A DNA stretch of 64,000 nucleotides from Rhodococcus sp. KRD197 (GCF_017168235.1 NZ_JABFAO010000004.1:277595-341594), one strand, 5' to 3'; positions 1 through 9,103 are shown, counted from the first letter of the stretch. A program made the numbers and translations. Notes: generated from the letters alone by a model not told the origin.

Positions 1-1
1 C

Positions 2-865
2 GACGAACAGGACGCGATCCGCATCGGCCGCAGCATCGTCTCCCGGCTGAACTGGAAGAAGAAGGGCCCCGAGCCGCGCGCAGAGGTCATCGAACCGCTT
101 GCCGATCCCGAGGATCTGCTCGGCATCGTCCCCACCGATCTGAAGATCCCCTTCGACCCCCGCGAGGTCATCGCGCGCATCGTCGACGGCAGCGATTTCG
201 ACGAGTTCAAACCCATGTACGGCGGATCCCTCGTCACCGGATGGGCCGAACTCCACGGCTATCCCATCGGCATCCTCGCCAACGCCCGCGGTGTGCTGTT
301 CAGCGAGGAGTCACAGAAGGCCACGCAGTTCATTCAGCTGGCCAACCGCTCGAATACACCGCTGCTGTTCCTGCACAACACCACCGGCTACATGGTCGGC
401 AAGGAATACGAGGAAGGCGGCATGATCAAGCACGGCTCGATGATGATCAACGCCGTCTCCAACTCGAAGGTCCCGCACATTTCCATCCTGCTCGGTGCCT
501 CGTACGGCGCCGGCCACTACGGCATGTGCGGCCGCGCGTTCGATCCGCGCTTCCTGTTCGCGTGGCCGTCCAGCAAATCGGCCGTCATGGGCGGCGCCCA
601 GCTCGCCGGCGTTATCTCCATCGTCGGACGCGCCGCCGCCGAAGCCCGCGGCCAAGCATTCGACGAAGAAGCCGATGCCGGAATGCGCGCCATGATCGAA
701 AACCAGATCGAAGCCGAGTCGCTGCCGATGTTCCTCTCCGGACGCCTCTACGACGACGGCGTCATCGACCCCCGTGACACCCGCACGGTAGTAGGAATGT
801 GCCTGTCGGCCATCGCCTCTGCCCCGATCGAAGGCACCGCCAACTTCGGTGTCTTCCGGATGTGA
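2..865 (+). CDS. accD: acyl-CoA carboxylase carboxyltransferase (beta) subunit, 5' truncated
   Basis: C-terminal 287 residues of a biotin-dependent carboxyltransferase; the frame is already open at base 2, so the start lies outside the window and roughly half of a typical ~520-residue protein is visible. Family proteins transfer CO2 from carboxybiotin to an acyl-CoA. The crotonase-like core is clear: HNTTGYMVGKEYEEGG, then the glycine-rich oxyanion segment GASYGAGHYGM and an FAWPSSKSAVMGG stretch, typical of methylcrotonyl/geranyl-type subunits. It is followed at once by the biotin-carrying subunit, an acyl-CoA dehydrogenase and an enoyl-CoA hydratase. That order matches accD2-accA2-fadE12-echA7 of M. 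tuberculosis as I recall it. The substrate is probably a branched or methyl-branched acyl-CoA, but the exact acyl group cannot be read from the sequence. Confidence 0.9.
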   Translation, partial: DEQDAIRIGRSIVSRLNWKKKGPEPRAEVIEPLADPEDLLGIVPTDLKIPFDPREVIARIVDGSDFDEFKPMYGGSLVTGWAELHGYPIGILANARGVLFSEESQKATQFIQLANRSNTPLLFLHNTTGYMVGKEYEEGGMIKHGSMMINAVSNSKVPHISILLGASYGAGHYGMCGRAFDPRFLFAWPSSKSAVMGGAQLAGVISIVGRAAAEARGQAFDEEADAGMRAMIENQIEAESLPMFLSGRLYDDGVIDPRDTRTVVGMCLSAIASAPIEGTANFGVFRM

Positions 866-872
866 GACGCAC

Positions 873-2873
873 GTGAATGCCCAATTGGGTCACTCCGCAG
901 GCTCCGCTCCTGTCCAGTCTGTATTGGTCGCCAACCGCGGCGAAATCGCCCGCCGTGTCTTCGCCACCTGCCGCAGCCTGGGAATCGATACCGTCGCCGT
1001 CTTCTCCGACGCCGACGCGAACTCCCCCCATGTCCGCGACGCCGACGCCGCAGTCCACTTGCCCGGCAACTCCTCCTCGGAGACATACCTGCAGGGTGAG
1101 CTCGTCATCGCCGCCGCCACCGCAGCGGGGGCCGACGCCATCCACCCCGGTTACGGATTTCTCTCCGAGAACGCCGAGTTTGCGCGTCGGGTGCAGGACG
1201 CGGGCCTGACGTGGATCGGACCCCCCACCAAGGCAATCGAGTTGATGGGCTCGAAGGTCGAGTCCAAGAAGATGATGGCCGACGCGGGCGTTCCCGTGCT
1301 CACGCAGCTCGACCCCGCCTCGATCACCGAGGACGAACTTCCGGTCCTGATCAAGGCCTCCGCCGGTGGCGGTGGCCGCGGTATGCGCATCGTGCGAGAC
1401 CTGGGCGTCCTGGAGTCCGAAATCGAAGCAGCGCAACGCGAATCGCTGTCGGCCTTCGGAGATTCGACGGTCTTCTGTGAGCGCTACATCGAAACCGGCC
1501 GCCACATCGAGGTCCAGGTGATGGCTGATCGCCATGGAACGGTGTGGACGGTGGGAGAGCGCGAGTGCTCCATCCAACGTCGGCACCAGAAGGTCGTAGA
1601 GGAGGCGCCGTCACCGCTCGTCGAACGGATCGACGGCATGCGCGAGCGCCTGTTCGAGGCAGCCAGGCTCGCTACCGAGGCCATCGGCTACGAGGGCGCC
1701 GGCACGGTCGAGTTCCTCGCCGACGAGAGGGGCAACTTCTTCTTCCTCGAGATGAACACCCGCTTGCAGGTGGAACATCCTGTCACCGAGTGCACGACGG
1801 GTCTCGACCTGGTTGCGCTGCAGATCTCGGTCGCCGCGGGGGAAGCTCTACCCGCCGATCAGCCCTCCACCCGCGGACACTCGATCGAGGTGCGGCTCTA
1901 CGCGGAGGACCCTTCGCAGGACTGGCGGCCGCAGAGCGGCGCGTTGTACCGGTTCGAGATTCCCGGTCAGCAGTTCACCGTGCTGGACCGAACTGGCATC
2001 AGGGTGGATTCAGGGGTGGCATCCGGCAGTGTTGTCGGTGTCCACTACGACCCGATGCTGGCCAAGGTCATTTCGTTCGCCCCGACCCGCGACCAGGCCG
2101 CGAACCTGCTCGCGAAGTCCTTGCAGAAAGCGACGATTCACGGCCTTCTCACCAACCGCGACTTGCTCGTCAACATCCTGAAGCATCCGGCTTTCCTCTC
2201 CGGCGACACCGACACCGCGTTCTTCGACACCCACGGCCTCGACGTGTTGGCGCAGCCCATCACGTCGGGCCGTGCTCTCGAATTGTCGGCACTCGCGGCC
2301 GCACTGGCCGACGCGGCGACCAACCGTCGCAGCGCGCGAGTCAACAAGGGACTGCCCAGCGGGTGGCGCAACCTCCCATCGCAACCCCAACGAAAGACCT
2401 ACAGCGACATCACCGTCGAATACACCCTCGGTCGCTACGGACTGAAGACCGATCTCGACGGTGTCTCGCTCGTGGAGAACACGCCGACACAGGTGACGCT
2501 CGACGACAACAAGATTCGTCGAACATTCAAGGTCGCGCAGTACGGTCACGATGTCTTCGTCGACTCGGCACTCGGCCCCGTGAGGCTGACCAGGGCTCCG
2601 CGATTCGTCGACCCCACCGAGGAAGTAGCACTCGGCTCACTGCTCGCGCCGATGCCCGGCAGTGTCGTGCGAGTGGCAGCTGCCCAGGGCGATGCCGTCG
2701 CCGCCGGCCAGCCCATCCTCTGGCTCGAAGCCATGAAGATGGAACACACCGTCACAGCACCCGCCGACGGGATAGTGGCCGAGCTCAACGTGGTGGCGGG
2801 ACAACAGGTCGAGGTCGGCCAAGTCCTGGCAGTAGTGACAGCGTCCGCGGAATCAGAAGGAGAAAACGCATGA
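873..2873 (+). CDS. accA: acyl-CoA carboxylase alpha subunit (biotin carboxylase + BCCP)
   Basis: Biotin carboxylase fused to a biotin carrier domain, 666 residues from GTG 873. It carboxylates its own biotin with ATP and bicarbonate for the upstream carboxyltransferase. Visible in order: the N-terminal VLVANRGEIARR biotin carboxylase start, the ATP-grasp glycine loop KASAGGGGRGMRIV near residue 160, EMNTRLQVEHPVTE, and a C-terminal biotinyl domain with EAMKMEH, where the modified lysine is about residue 622. The start is debatable: the frame also opens at GTG 849, which would overlap accD by 17 bp. GTG 873 lies 8 bp past the accD stop and puts the first conserved motif near the N-terminus, so I prefer it. 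It ends in an ATGA overlap with the dehydrogenase. Confidence 0.93.
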   Translation: MNAQLGHSAGSAPVQSVLVANRGEIARRVFATCRSLGIDTVAVFSDADANSPHVRDADAAVHLPGNSSSETYLQGELVIAAATAAGADAIHPGYGFLSENAEFARRVQDAGLTWIGPPTKAIELMGSKVESKKMMADAGVPVLTQLDPASITEDELPVLIKASAGGGGRGMRIVRDLGVLESEIEAAQRESLSAFGDSTVFCERYIETGRHIEVQVMADRHGTVWTVGERECSIQRRHQKVVEEAPSPLVERIDGMRERLFEAARLATEAIGYEGAGTVEFLADERGNFFFLEMNTRLQVEHPVTECTTGLDLVALQISVAAGEALPADQPSTRGHSIEVRLYAEDPSQDWRPQSGALYRFEIPGQQFTVLDRTGIRVDSGVASGSVVGVHYDPMLAKVISFAPTRDQAANLLAKSLQKATIHGLLTNRDLLVNILKHPAFLSGDTDTAFFDTHGLDVLAQPITSGRALELSALAAALADAATNRRSARVNKGLPSGWRNLPSQPQRKTYSDITVEYTLGRYGLKTDLDGVSLVENTPTQVTLDDNKIRRTFKVAQYGHDVFVDSALGPVRLTRAPRFVDPTEEVALGSLLAPMPGSVVRVAAAQGDAVAAGQPILWLEAMKMEHTVTAPADGIVAELNVVAGQQVEVGQVLAVVTASAESEGENA

Positions 2874-4030
2874 GCTTCATCGAAACCGAGGAGCAGAAGG
2901 GGCTGCGCGCTGCCGTCTCCGCGCTCGGCAAGCGGTACAACTACATCGACTACGTCCTGCCCAACGCGCGGCGCGGGGAACCGCTGACCGAACTGTGGAA
3001 CGAGGCAGGCAAGCTCGGCTTCCTCGGTGTCAACCTCCCCGAGGAATACGGCGGCGGTGGGGCCGGGATCTACGAGTTGGCGCTCGTGCAGGAAGAGCTC
3101 GCCGCCCACGGCGCAGGCCTGCTGCTGGTGGTGGTCAGCCCGGCCATCTGCGGCACCATCATCGGCAAGTACGGCACCGAGGATCAGAAGCAGACGTGGC
3201 TCACCGCGCTCGCCGACGGCTCGAAGATCATGGCCTTCGGCATCACCGAACCCGACGCCGGTTCCAACTCGCACCAGATCACCACCACAGCGCGTCGTGA
3301 TGGTGACGATTGGCTCGTCCGGGGCAGCAAGATTTACATCTCCGGCGTGGACCAGGCCGATGCCGTGTTGATCGTCGCTCGTATGGAGGACAGCAAGACG
3401 GGCAAGCTCAAGCCTGCTTTGTTCATCGTGCCCACCGACGCCGAGGGCTTCCAGAAGACACAGATGCAGATGGACATCATCGAACCGGACCATCAGTTCA
3501 CGCTGTTCCTCGACGATGTCCGACTCCCGGCGGAGGCGTTGGTCGGTGAGCCCGACGCGGCGCTGATGCAGCTGTTCGCCGGTCTGAACCCCGAGCGCAT
3601 CCTCGGCGCGGCAATGGCCGTCGGCATGGGCAGGTACGCCCTCGACGCGGCAGTGAAGTACGCCAACGAGCGCACGGTGTGGAAGACCCCGATCGGGGCG
3701 CACCAGGGCATCGCGCATCCCCTCGCGCAGGTGAAGATCGAGCTCGAACTCGCCAAGGTGATGATGCAGAAGGCAGCGGTGCTCTACGACAACGGCGACG
3801 ATTTCGGTGCCGCGGAGGCCGCCAACATGGCCAAGTACGCGGCCGCCGAGGCCAGCATCAAAGCCCTCGATCAAGCCATTCAGACCCACGGCGGCGCGGG
3901 ACTGACCGAGGAGTACGGCCTGGCTGCGATGCTCGGTGCAGCGCGGATCGCGCGTGTCGCACCGGTCAGCCGAGAGATGATCCTCAACTTCGTCGCCCAG
4001 CATTCGCTGGGGCTGCCGAGGTCGTACTGA
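2870..4030 (+). CDS. acyl-CoA dehydrogenase (FadE12-like)
   Basis: FAD-dependent acyl-CoA dehydrogenase, 386 residues, the usual family length. It introduces an alpha-beta double bond into an acyl-CoA and passes electrons to ETF. The ATG at 2870 overlaps the carboxylase stop (ATGA) and is preceded by AGAAGGAGA, a strong ribosome site, so the much longer frame running up from 1544 is only read-through. Motifs include AFGITEPDAGSNSHQI (FAD/substrate binding), NPERILGAAMAVGMGRYALD and QTHGGAGLTEEYG near residue 338, the region of the catalytic glutamate. The position between carboxylase and hydratase genes points to catabolism of a branched acyl chain, as in the leucine or acyclic terpene routes; which one is inference. 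Confidence 0.92.
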   Translation: MSFIETEEQKGLRAAVSALGKRYNYIDYVLPNARRGEPLTELWNEAGKLGFLGVNLPEEYGGGGAGIYELALVQEELAAHGAGLLLVVVSPAICGTIIGKYGTEDQKQTWLTALADGSKIMAFGITEPDAGSNSHQITTTARRDGDDWLVRGSKIYISGVDQADAVLIVARMEDSKTGKLKPALFIVPTDAEGFQKTQMQMDIIEPDHQFTLFLDDVRLPAEALVGEPDAALMQLFAGLNPERILGAAMAVGMGRYALDAAVKYANERTVWKTPIGAHQGIAHPLAQVKIELELAKVMMQKAAVLYDNGDDFGAAEAANMAKYAAAEASIKALDQAIQTHGGAGLTEEYGLAAMLGAARIARVAPVSREMILNFVAQHSLGLPRSY

Positions 4031-4794
4031 TGGCGGTCGAGGTGGGCATCGCCGACGGAGTCGCCACTCTCACTCTCGACACCCCGCACAACAGGAACGC
4101 ACTCTCGACGCAGCTCGTCGAAGAACTCACCGCTGGATTGTCCGCCGCGACCGAGAACCCGGACGTGCGTGCGATCGTGCTCACCCACACCGGCGGCACA
4201 TTCTGCGCGGGAGCCGACCTCAGCGAGGCAGGCGGCACCGTCGAAGGTCGAACGGCGCAGATGCTCGGGCTGCTGCGTTCGATCCTCGAGACCCCGAAAC
4301 CAGTCGTCGGAAAGATCGACGGCCACGTGCGAGCGGGAGGAATGGGCCTGGTCGGGGCCTGCGACATCGTCGTCGCAGGGCAGGGTTCGACCTTCGCGTT
4401 GACCGAGGCCAGGTTGGGTTTGGCGCCGTCGATCGTCTCGCTGACGTTGCTTCCTCGGATGACCTCGCGAGCGGCAAGTCGATACTTCGTCACGGGTGAG
4501 AAGTTCGGTGCCCACGAGGCCGAGACCATGGGGCTGATCACCCTGGCCTCGGCCGACCCGGACTCCGCCGTCGAGGATCTGCTCAGTGCTCTTCGTCAGG
4601 GCTCGCCGCAGGGACTTGCCGAGTCGAAACGACTGACCACCGCCGCAATTGTCGACGATTTCGACGCGCGCGGCGCCGAGCTGTCGGACCGTTCTGCGAG
4701 CCTGTTTGCATCAGCGGAGGCGCGAGAGGGGATGATGTCCTTTCTGCAGAAAAGACCGCCCAGTTGGGTGGCTGGGAGTTCAGGGGAGAAGTAG
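4030..4794 (+). CDS. enoyl-CoA hydratase/isomerase family (EchA7-like)
   Basis: Crotonase-fold protein of 254 residues; the ATG shares one base with the dehydrogenase stop (TGATG), so the four genes are probably translated together. FCAGADL near residues 58-64 is the first oxyanion-hole segment and RAGGMGLVGACD the second. In classical enoyl-CoA hydratase a catalytic Glu sits inside that second segment; here the aligned position looks like Gly, whereas the other Glu (in TEARLGL) is present. The protein may therefore be an isomerase, hydrolase or modified hydratase rather than a standard hydratase. Context supports action on the product of the upstream carboxylase and dehydrogenase. Confidence 0.88.
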   Translation: MAVEVGIADGVATLTLDTPHNRNALSTQLVEELTAGLSAATENPDVRAIVLTHTGGTFCAGADLSEAGGTVEGRTAQMLGLLRSILETPKPVVGKIDGHVRAGGMGLVGACDIVVAGQGSTFALTEARLGLAPSIVSLTLLPRMTSRAASRYFVTGEKFGAHEAETMGLITLASADPDSAVEDLLSALRQGSPQGLAESKRLTTAAIVDDFDARGAELSDRSASLFASAEAREGMMSFLQKRPPSWVAGSSGEK

Positions 4795-4799
4795 CGAAG

Positions 4800-5426
4800 A
4801 TGGTGACGGCGCGTGAACCCAAGCAGGATCGCAGTAGGGCCACGCGAGCTCGACTGCTCGAGGCGACCATCGATTCGTTGGCCGACCAGGGGTGGTCGGC
4901 CACGACGGTCGGTGTCGTCGCCGAACGCGCCGGGGTCTCTCGCGGCGCGACGCAGCATCACTTCCCGACGCGTGAGGACCTGATCACCGCCGCCCTGGAC
5001 TACATGTTCGACACCCGGATGGACGACGCCCGACGCGAGTCCTCCGATCTGCCGCACGGGCCCGCTCGGACCGAGGCCGTCGTCGAACGGTTGGTCGAGT
5101 ACTACACGGGGCCTACCTTCAAGGCGGCGCTGCAAGTGTGGACCGCCGCGGCCGCCGACCCCGAGATGCGCGCCCGCGTGCTCCCGCTCGAGGAGAAGTT
5201 CGGGCGCGTCGCGCACCGCATGGCAGTCGAACAACTCGGCGTCGACGACAGGGACCCACAGACCCACCGCCTGGTGCAGGCCACGCTGGACCTGGCTCGC
5301 GGTCTCGGTCTCGCCGACGTTCTCAGTGACGATTCACGCAGGCGCAGCGAGATCGTCCGCGCGTGGGCCGGTGTCCTCGAAACCAGTCTGAGGGTTCGGA
5401 CCGAAGTAGTAGCCTCAGGCGGTTGA
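4800..5426 (+). CDS. TetR/AcrR family transcriptional regulator
   Basis: Repressor-type regulator, 208 residues from ATG 4800. The N-terminus carries the TetR helix-turn-helix (VVAERAGVSRGATQHHF, about residues 40-56), followed by a helical ligand-binding domain of normal size. ATG 4800 is preceded by AGGGGAGAAG; the in-frame ATG at 4764 lies inside the hydratase and lacks such a site. It sits directly behind the carboxylase operon on the same strand, which suggests local control of that operon, possibly with an acyl-CoA ligand. Ligand and target are inference. Confidence 0.88.
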   Translation: MVTAREPKQDRSRATRARLLEATIDSLADQGWSATTVGVVAERAGVSRGATQHHFPTREDLITAALDYMFDTRMDDARRESSDLPHGPARTEAVVERLVEYYTGPTFKAALQVWTAAAADPEMRARVLPLEEKFGRVAHRMAVEQLGVDDRDPQTHRLVQATLDLARGLGLADVLSDDSRRRSEIVRAWAGVLETSLRVRTEVVASGG

Positions 5427-5472
5427 GACCGCTCGCTGAGCGAGAATATGTGCGTCGTGGTTCGCTCTGACC

Positions 5473-6891
5473 GTGAGGCAGATACACACGAGGCAGATAC
5501 ACCGGGGCCATATCTTCCACATCGGGGGATCTCCGACGGTGACCGGTGCGGCCGAGGCGTTGGTGTCCATCCCGGACGGCGCACTCGTCGTCGACGGTGA
5601 CCGCGTCACGTACTGCGGCCCATTCGCCGATGTCGAGGCCGGGGATTCGGAGGTCGGGGGTTTCGAGGTTTTCGATCACCGGCCCGGCTTTCTGCTGCCC
5701 GGCTTCGTCGACACCCACGTGCACTTCCCGCAGACCTTCGCCGGTGACGCCTACGGCGGCGGCCAACTGCTCGAGTGGCTCGATGCGTGCATTTTCCCCT
5801 CCGAAACGCTGCTCGCCGACCCGAGCTTTGCAGCTACAGCCGCCGTCGCCTTCTGTGATCGACGCATCGCCGCCGGCACGACGCAGGCGATGGTGTTCGG
5901 CTCGGCATTTCCGCACGCCCAGGACGCTCTGTTCGCGGAGACGTGGCGGCGAGGTCTGCGGGTGGTCAGTGGCCGCGGAGTGCAGACCACCGGCCCGGAC
6001 TCGGCCCAGGCGCTCGTGACCAGCGAGGGTGATGCTGTTCGCCTGGTGTCGGAGGAGATCGAGAAATGGCACGCAGCCGACACCGGAGACGTCGGCACCG
6101 CTCTGTTGCATGTGGCCGTCGTACCTCGGTTCTCCCTGTCGGTGACAAGAGAAACGTTGAAAAATCTCGGCGAGCTCTACGACTCGGTGCGCGATCGCGG
6201 GGTGTACTTCCACAGTCACCTCAACGAGAACGATCGGCCCGGGTCCGGCGAGGTCGCCACCACCAAGGATGCCTATCAGGTCGAAACGTATCTCGACACC
6301 TACGACGGCAAGTTCATGCCCGGCTCGGCCGTCGGCGGGAAGAGTCTGCTCGGTAGGCGCAGCATCCTGGCACACGCCGTGCACTGTCAGGACACCGAAC
6401 TCGCGCGGATGGCCGAGACCGGGACGTCGATTTCGCATTGTCCGACCTCGCAGCAATTTCTCGGTTCCGGCACCATGCCGTGGAAGCGGACGGTCGCTGC
6501 CGGGGTGAACATCGCCATCGGTTCCGATTACGGCGGTGGGGACGAGTTTCTGCTGACGAGAGTGCTCGGCGACGCCTTCAAGGTCCACATGTCCGAGGCG
6601 GGGGAGGACGCTGTATCGCTGCACCCGGCCGAGCTGTTGTTCACCGGCACTCTCGCCGGGGCGCGTGCACTCGACATGGAGGATCGCATCGGCAACTTCG
6701 ACGTGGGCAAAGAAGCCGATTTCGTTGTCGTCGACCCTGCGGAGTGGCCACCGTTGGCGGGTTTGCTCGAGCACGGCGTGCAGTCCGAGGACCCCGAACT
6801 CGCCCGCGACCAGACACTCTTCCGGTTGCTGATGGCCATGCGGGAGCCCGCGATCACCGAGGTGTACGTACAGGGACGACGCCTCCATTAG
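5473..6891 (+). CDS. guaD: guanine deaminase
   Basis: Amidohydrolase of 472 residues that converts guanine to xanthine in purine salvage or breakdown. Metal-binding HxH occurs in DTHVHFPQTFAGD (H82 and H84); further ligand regions are HSHLNEN, HAVHCQD and SDYGGGDEFLL, the last including the conserved metal Asp. PGFVDTHVHFPQ is characteristic of guanine deaminase rather than of cytosine deaminase or dihydroorotase. The start is GTG 5473 with no strong ribosome site. It is followed 6 bp later by a lipoprotein gene whose function is not obviously linked. Confidence 0.9.
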   Translation: MRQIHTRQIHRGHIFHIGGSPTVTGAAEALVSIPDGALVVDGDRVTYCGPFADVEAGDSEVGGFEVFDHRPGFLLPGFVDTHVHFPQTFAGDAYGGGQLLEWLDACIFPSETLLADPSFAATAAVAFCDRRIAAGTTQAMVFGSAFPHAQDALFAETWRRGLRVVSGRGVQTTGPDSAQALVTSEGDAVRLVSEEIEKWHAADTGDVGTALLHVAVVPRFSLSVTRETLKNLGELYDSVRDRGVYFHSHLNENDRPGSGEVATTKDAYQVETYLDTYDGKFMPGSAVGGKSLLGRRSILAHAVHCQDTELARMAETGTSISHCPTSQQFLGSGTMPWKRTVAAGVNIAIGSDYGGGDEFLLTRVLGDAFKVHMSEAGEDAVSLHPAELLFTGTLAGARALDMEDRIGNFDVGKEADFVVVDPAEWPPLAGLLEHGVQSEDPELARDQTLFRLLMAMREPAITEVYVQGRRLH

Positions 6892-6897
6892 GGTCGA

Positions 6898-7410
6898 ATG
6901 ATGCGAGTGAAAGTGCTTGTGGGCGTTGCTCTCGCGGTGACGCTGTCGGCCTGCGGAGCCAGTGATGGCGACGCCGCGCCGGCGGAGGACGCGAGCGGCT
7001 CCGGCGGATCGGGTGCCTTCTTCGGCCAGTGCGGTTCGGTGGGCGATCAGGAGGTGCTCGACGCCTTCGCTGTGCAGGCGTTCACCTCCATCACCCGCAA
7101 CTCGGTCGGCTGCGAATGGGAGACCGCGGGCTTCACGGGTCCGTCGGTCAGTTTCTCCTGGTACCGCGGCAGTCCCATCGACCGCGAACGATCGGGATCC
7201 GAACTGATCGGCCGTCCGGCTCAGGACATCGAGATCGACGGGCAGGTGGGCTTCGCCGCCGCGACCGAGGACTACCTGTGCGAGATCGGCGTGCAATACG
7301 GGGACGATTTCATCCACTGGTCGGTCACCTACGGGGATCTGACCCCGATGGCAGATCCCTGTGACGTCGCGATGCAACTGGCCGAACTGACCGTCGAGCG
7401 TGCGCGGTGA
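6898..7410 (+). CDS. DUF3558-type lipoprotein (first of a pair)
   Basis: Small exported lipoprotein, 170 residues. The N-terminus is a signal peptide ending in the lipobox LSAC, with Cys19 as the expected lipidation site, followed by a Gly/Ser/Ala-rich linker. The mature part has regularly spaced cysteines (FGQCGSV, VGCEWE, YLCEIG, DPCDVA) and the CEW and PCD patterns of DUF3558, a mycolata family of unknown function that includes, as I recall, M. tuberculosis LprB and LprC. Start is ATG 6898 or the adjacent ATG 6901. It overlaps a second gene of the same family by four bases. Confidence 0.8.
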   Translation: MMRVKVLVGVALAVTLSACGASDGDAAPAEDASGSGGSGAFFGQCGSVGDQEVLDAFAVQAFTSITRNSVGCEWETAGFTGPSVSFSWYRGSPIDRERSGSELIGRPAQDIEIDGQVGFAAATEDYLCEIGVQYGDDFIHWSVTYGDLTPMADPCDVAMQLAELTVERAR

Positions 7411-7937
7411 GGCGGGCCTGGGTGGCAGTGGCGTTGGCAGGGGCAGTGGTGCTGCTGGCCGGCTGCAGCACCACCGTCGAGGGCACGCCTCGAGCCGAAT
7501 CGTTCGACGGTTCGATCGACTCGGAGTTCACCGACCTGCTCACCGAATGCGACGCCGTCGCCGACGACACGATCGCCGAGACAGTGGGTGGCGACGCCAT
7601 CGCTCGCGGCTTCTTCGGCGCCATCTGCAGATGGGACGTCGCCGGTGGAGACGGCATCGTCAAGGTCACGTTCAACTGGTTCGAGAACGGTTCGCTCGAG
7701 GTCGAACGTGAGGCCAACGAGGGGCTCGAGTACACGGTCTCCGATATCACCGTGCAAGGGCGAAGAGCCTTGCGGACGCAGCCGCCCGCCGATCCCGCAT
7801 CCTGTGGTGTCACCGCCGGATCGCCGGATTCGGGAATCGTAGGATGGTGGGTGCAGTACGAGCCCGGGTCTCCGACGCCTGATCCTTGCGAGGCCGCACT
7901 TGCGTTGATGGACTTGACGATCGACGTGAGTCGATAG
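7407..7937 (+). CDS. DUF3558-type lipoprotein (second of a pair)
   Basis: Lipoprotein of 176 residues with lipobox LAGC (Cys20). Its GTG overlaps the preceding stop (GTGA), so the two are translationally coupled. Layout parallels its neighbour: an early Cys (LLTECDAV), a central ICRWDV, then ASCGV and a terminal DPCEAAL. The pair is probably an old tandem duplication, and may act as a heteromeric surface or periplasmic complex. No function is known to me for the family. The str operon leader begins immediately downstream. Confidence 0.8.
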   Translation: MRRAWVAVALAGAVVLLAGCSTTVEGTPRAESFDGSIDSEFTDLLTECDAVADDTIAETVGGDAIARGFFGAICRWDVAGGDGIVKVTFNWFENGSLEVEREANEGLEYTVSDITVQGRRALRTQPPADPASCGVTAGSPDSGIVGWWVQYEPGSPTPDPCEAALALMDLTIDVSR

Positions 7938-8250
7938 CCGCCTACTAACACAACAGGGGGCGTTTTGACCCGAGGCCGCGCCGCCGGGTATCGTTATGGG
8001 TCGTGTCCGGCCTGGCCGGTCCGTCTGTGTGCCTATGCGAGGTACAGCCGTGCTCATGTTCCGATTCAGAGCAAGCGCAACGGCTGCCGTGTGGGGGTAT
8101 GCGACACACCCGACCTCGGGGTGCAAGAGACCCGCGGTAGAAGTACTGGAGCAGCAGCAGTACCGGGTGAGGAGCAGTGTTCTCTTGCTCCAACTGCTAG
8201 ATCCCTGAGTCTTTGCAAGTAAAGACTCGCGACACGAAGAAAGCCGGTTC
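7938..8250 (+). promoter_or_regulatory. str operon leader region (313 bp), with a sigma-A-like promoter at 7965-7994
   Basis: Non-coding stretch ahead of rpsL. TTGACC at 7965-7970 and TATCGT at 7989-7994 are separated by 18 bp and form a plausible housekeeping promoter, which would leave a leader of nearly 250 nt. Long leaders are common before ribosomal operons in actinobacteria. I found no recognisable ribosomal-protein binding mimic, riboswitch or T-box. Short frames inside it look like chance. Confidence 0.55.
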
Positions 8251-8625
8251 ATGCCAACTATCAACCAGCTGGTCCGCAAGGGTCGCACCGACAAGGTTGC
8301 GAAGCTCAAGACCGCTGCCCTCAAGGGCAGTCCCCAGCGCCGTGGTGTGTGCACTCGCGTGTACACCACCACTCCGAAGAAGCCGAACTCCGCTCTGCGT
8401 AAGGTCGCGCGTGTGCGCTTGACCAGTGCAGTGGAGGTCACCGCCTACATCCCCGGTGAAGGCCACAACCTGCAGGAGCACTCCATGGTGCTCGTTCGCG
8501 GTGGTCGTGTGAAGGACCTCCCGGGTGTGCGCTACAAGATCATTCGCGGCTCGCTCGACACCCAGGGTGTCAAGAACCGCAAGCAGGCACGCAGCCGCTA
8601 CGGCGCCAAGAAGGAGAAGAGCTGA
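8251..8625 (+). CDS. rpsL: 30S ribosomal protein S12
   Basis: Ribosomal protein S12, 124 residues, a decoding-centre protein. [19 protein letters not shown] and [12 protein letters not shown] are hallmark segments. Lys43 and Lys88, whose substitution gives streptomycin resistance in mycobacteria, are both unchanged, so the allele reads as streptomycin sensitive. First gene of the str operon, one base ahead of rpsG. The start is ATG 8251 behind GAAGAAAG. Confidence 0.98.
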   Translation: MPTINQLVRKGRTDKVAKLKTAALKGSPQRRGVCTRVYTTTPKKPNSALRKVARVRLTSAVEVTAYIPGEGHNLQEHSMVLVRGGRVKDLPGVRYKIIRGSLDTQGVKNRKQARSRYGAKKEKS

Positions 8626-8626
8626 T

Positions 8627-9097
8627 ATGCCACGCAAGGGCCCAGCACCCAAGCGGCCGCTGATCAACGACCCGGTCTACGGATCGCCGTTGGTCACGCA
8701 GCTCGTCAACAAGATCCTCATGGACGGCAAGAAGTCCACCGCCGAGCGCATCGTCTACCAGGCTCTCGAGCAGGCACGCGAGAAGACCGGCACCGACCCC
8801 GTCGTCACGCTCAAGCGTGCACTCGACAACGTCAAGCCGGCCCTCGAGGTTCGCAGCCGTCGTGTCGGTGGCGCCACCTACCAGGTGCCCGTCGAGGTTC
8901 GCCCCGGCCGCTCCACCACGCTGGCACTGCGCTGGCTGGTCACCTTCTCGCGTGCACGTCGTGAGAAGACCATGGTCGAGCGTCTGGCCAACGAGTTGCT
9001 CGACGCGAGCAACGGCCTCGGTGCCGCTGTGAAGCGTCGCGAGGACACGCACAAGATGGCTGAAGCCAACAAGGCGTTCGCGCACTACCGCTGGTGA
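8627..9097 (+). CDS. rpsG: 30S ribosomal protein S7
   Basis: S7, 156 residues, a primary binder of the 16S rRNA 3' major domain and nucleator of 30S head assembly. It opens with [12 protein letters not shown] and contains [17 protein letters not shown] and [12 protein letters not shown], as in actinobacterial S7. ATG 8627 follows the rpsL stop by one base, with the ribosome site AAGGAGAAG inside the rpsL 3' end. It is separated from fusA by a 96-bp gap that holds a strong hairpin. Confidence 0.98.
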   Translation: MPRKGPAPKRPLINDPVYGSPLVTQLVNKILMDGKKSTAERIVYQALEQAREKTGTDPVVTLKRALDNVKPALEVRSRRVGGATYQVPVEVRPGRSTTLALRWLVTFSRARREKTMVERLANELLDASNGLGAAVKRREDTHKMAEANKAFAHYRW

Positions 9098-9103
9098 TCT
9101 CCT

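Noticed and set aside
1544..2869. Upstream extension of the acyl-CoA dehydrogenase frame
   Set aside because: The extension overlaps the biotin carboxylase gene and is Arg-rich. ATG 2870 has a strong ribosome site and gives the normal family length.
5323..7377. Long open frame of 684 codons on the minus strand opposite guanine deaminase
   Set aside because: It mirrors the deaminase and lipoprotein genes, which have clear family motifs; high GC makes such antisense frames common. Its translation shows no family features.
8251..8625. Streptomycin-resistance change in rpsL
   Set aside because: Lys43 and Lys88 are both intact.
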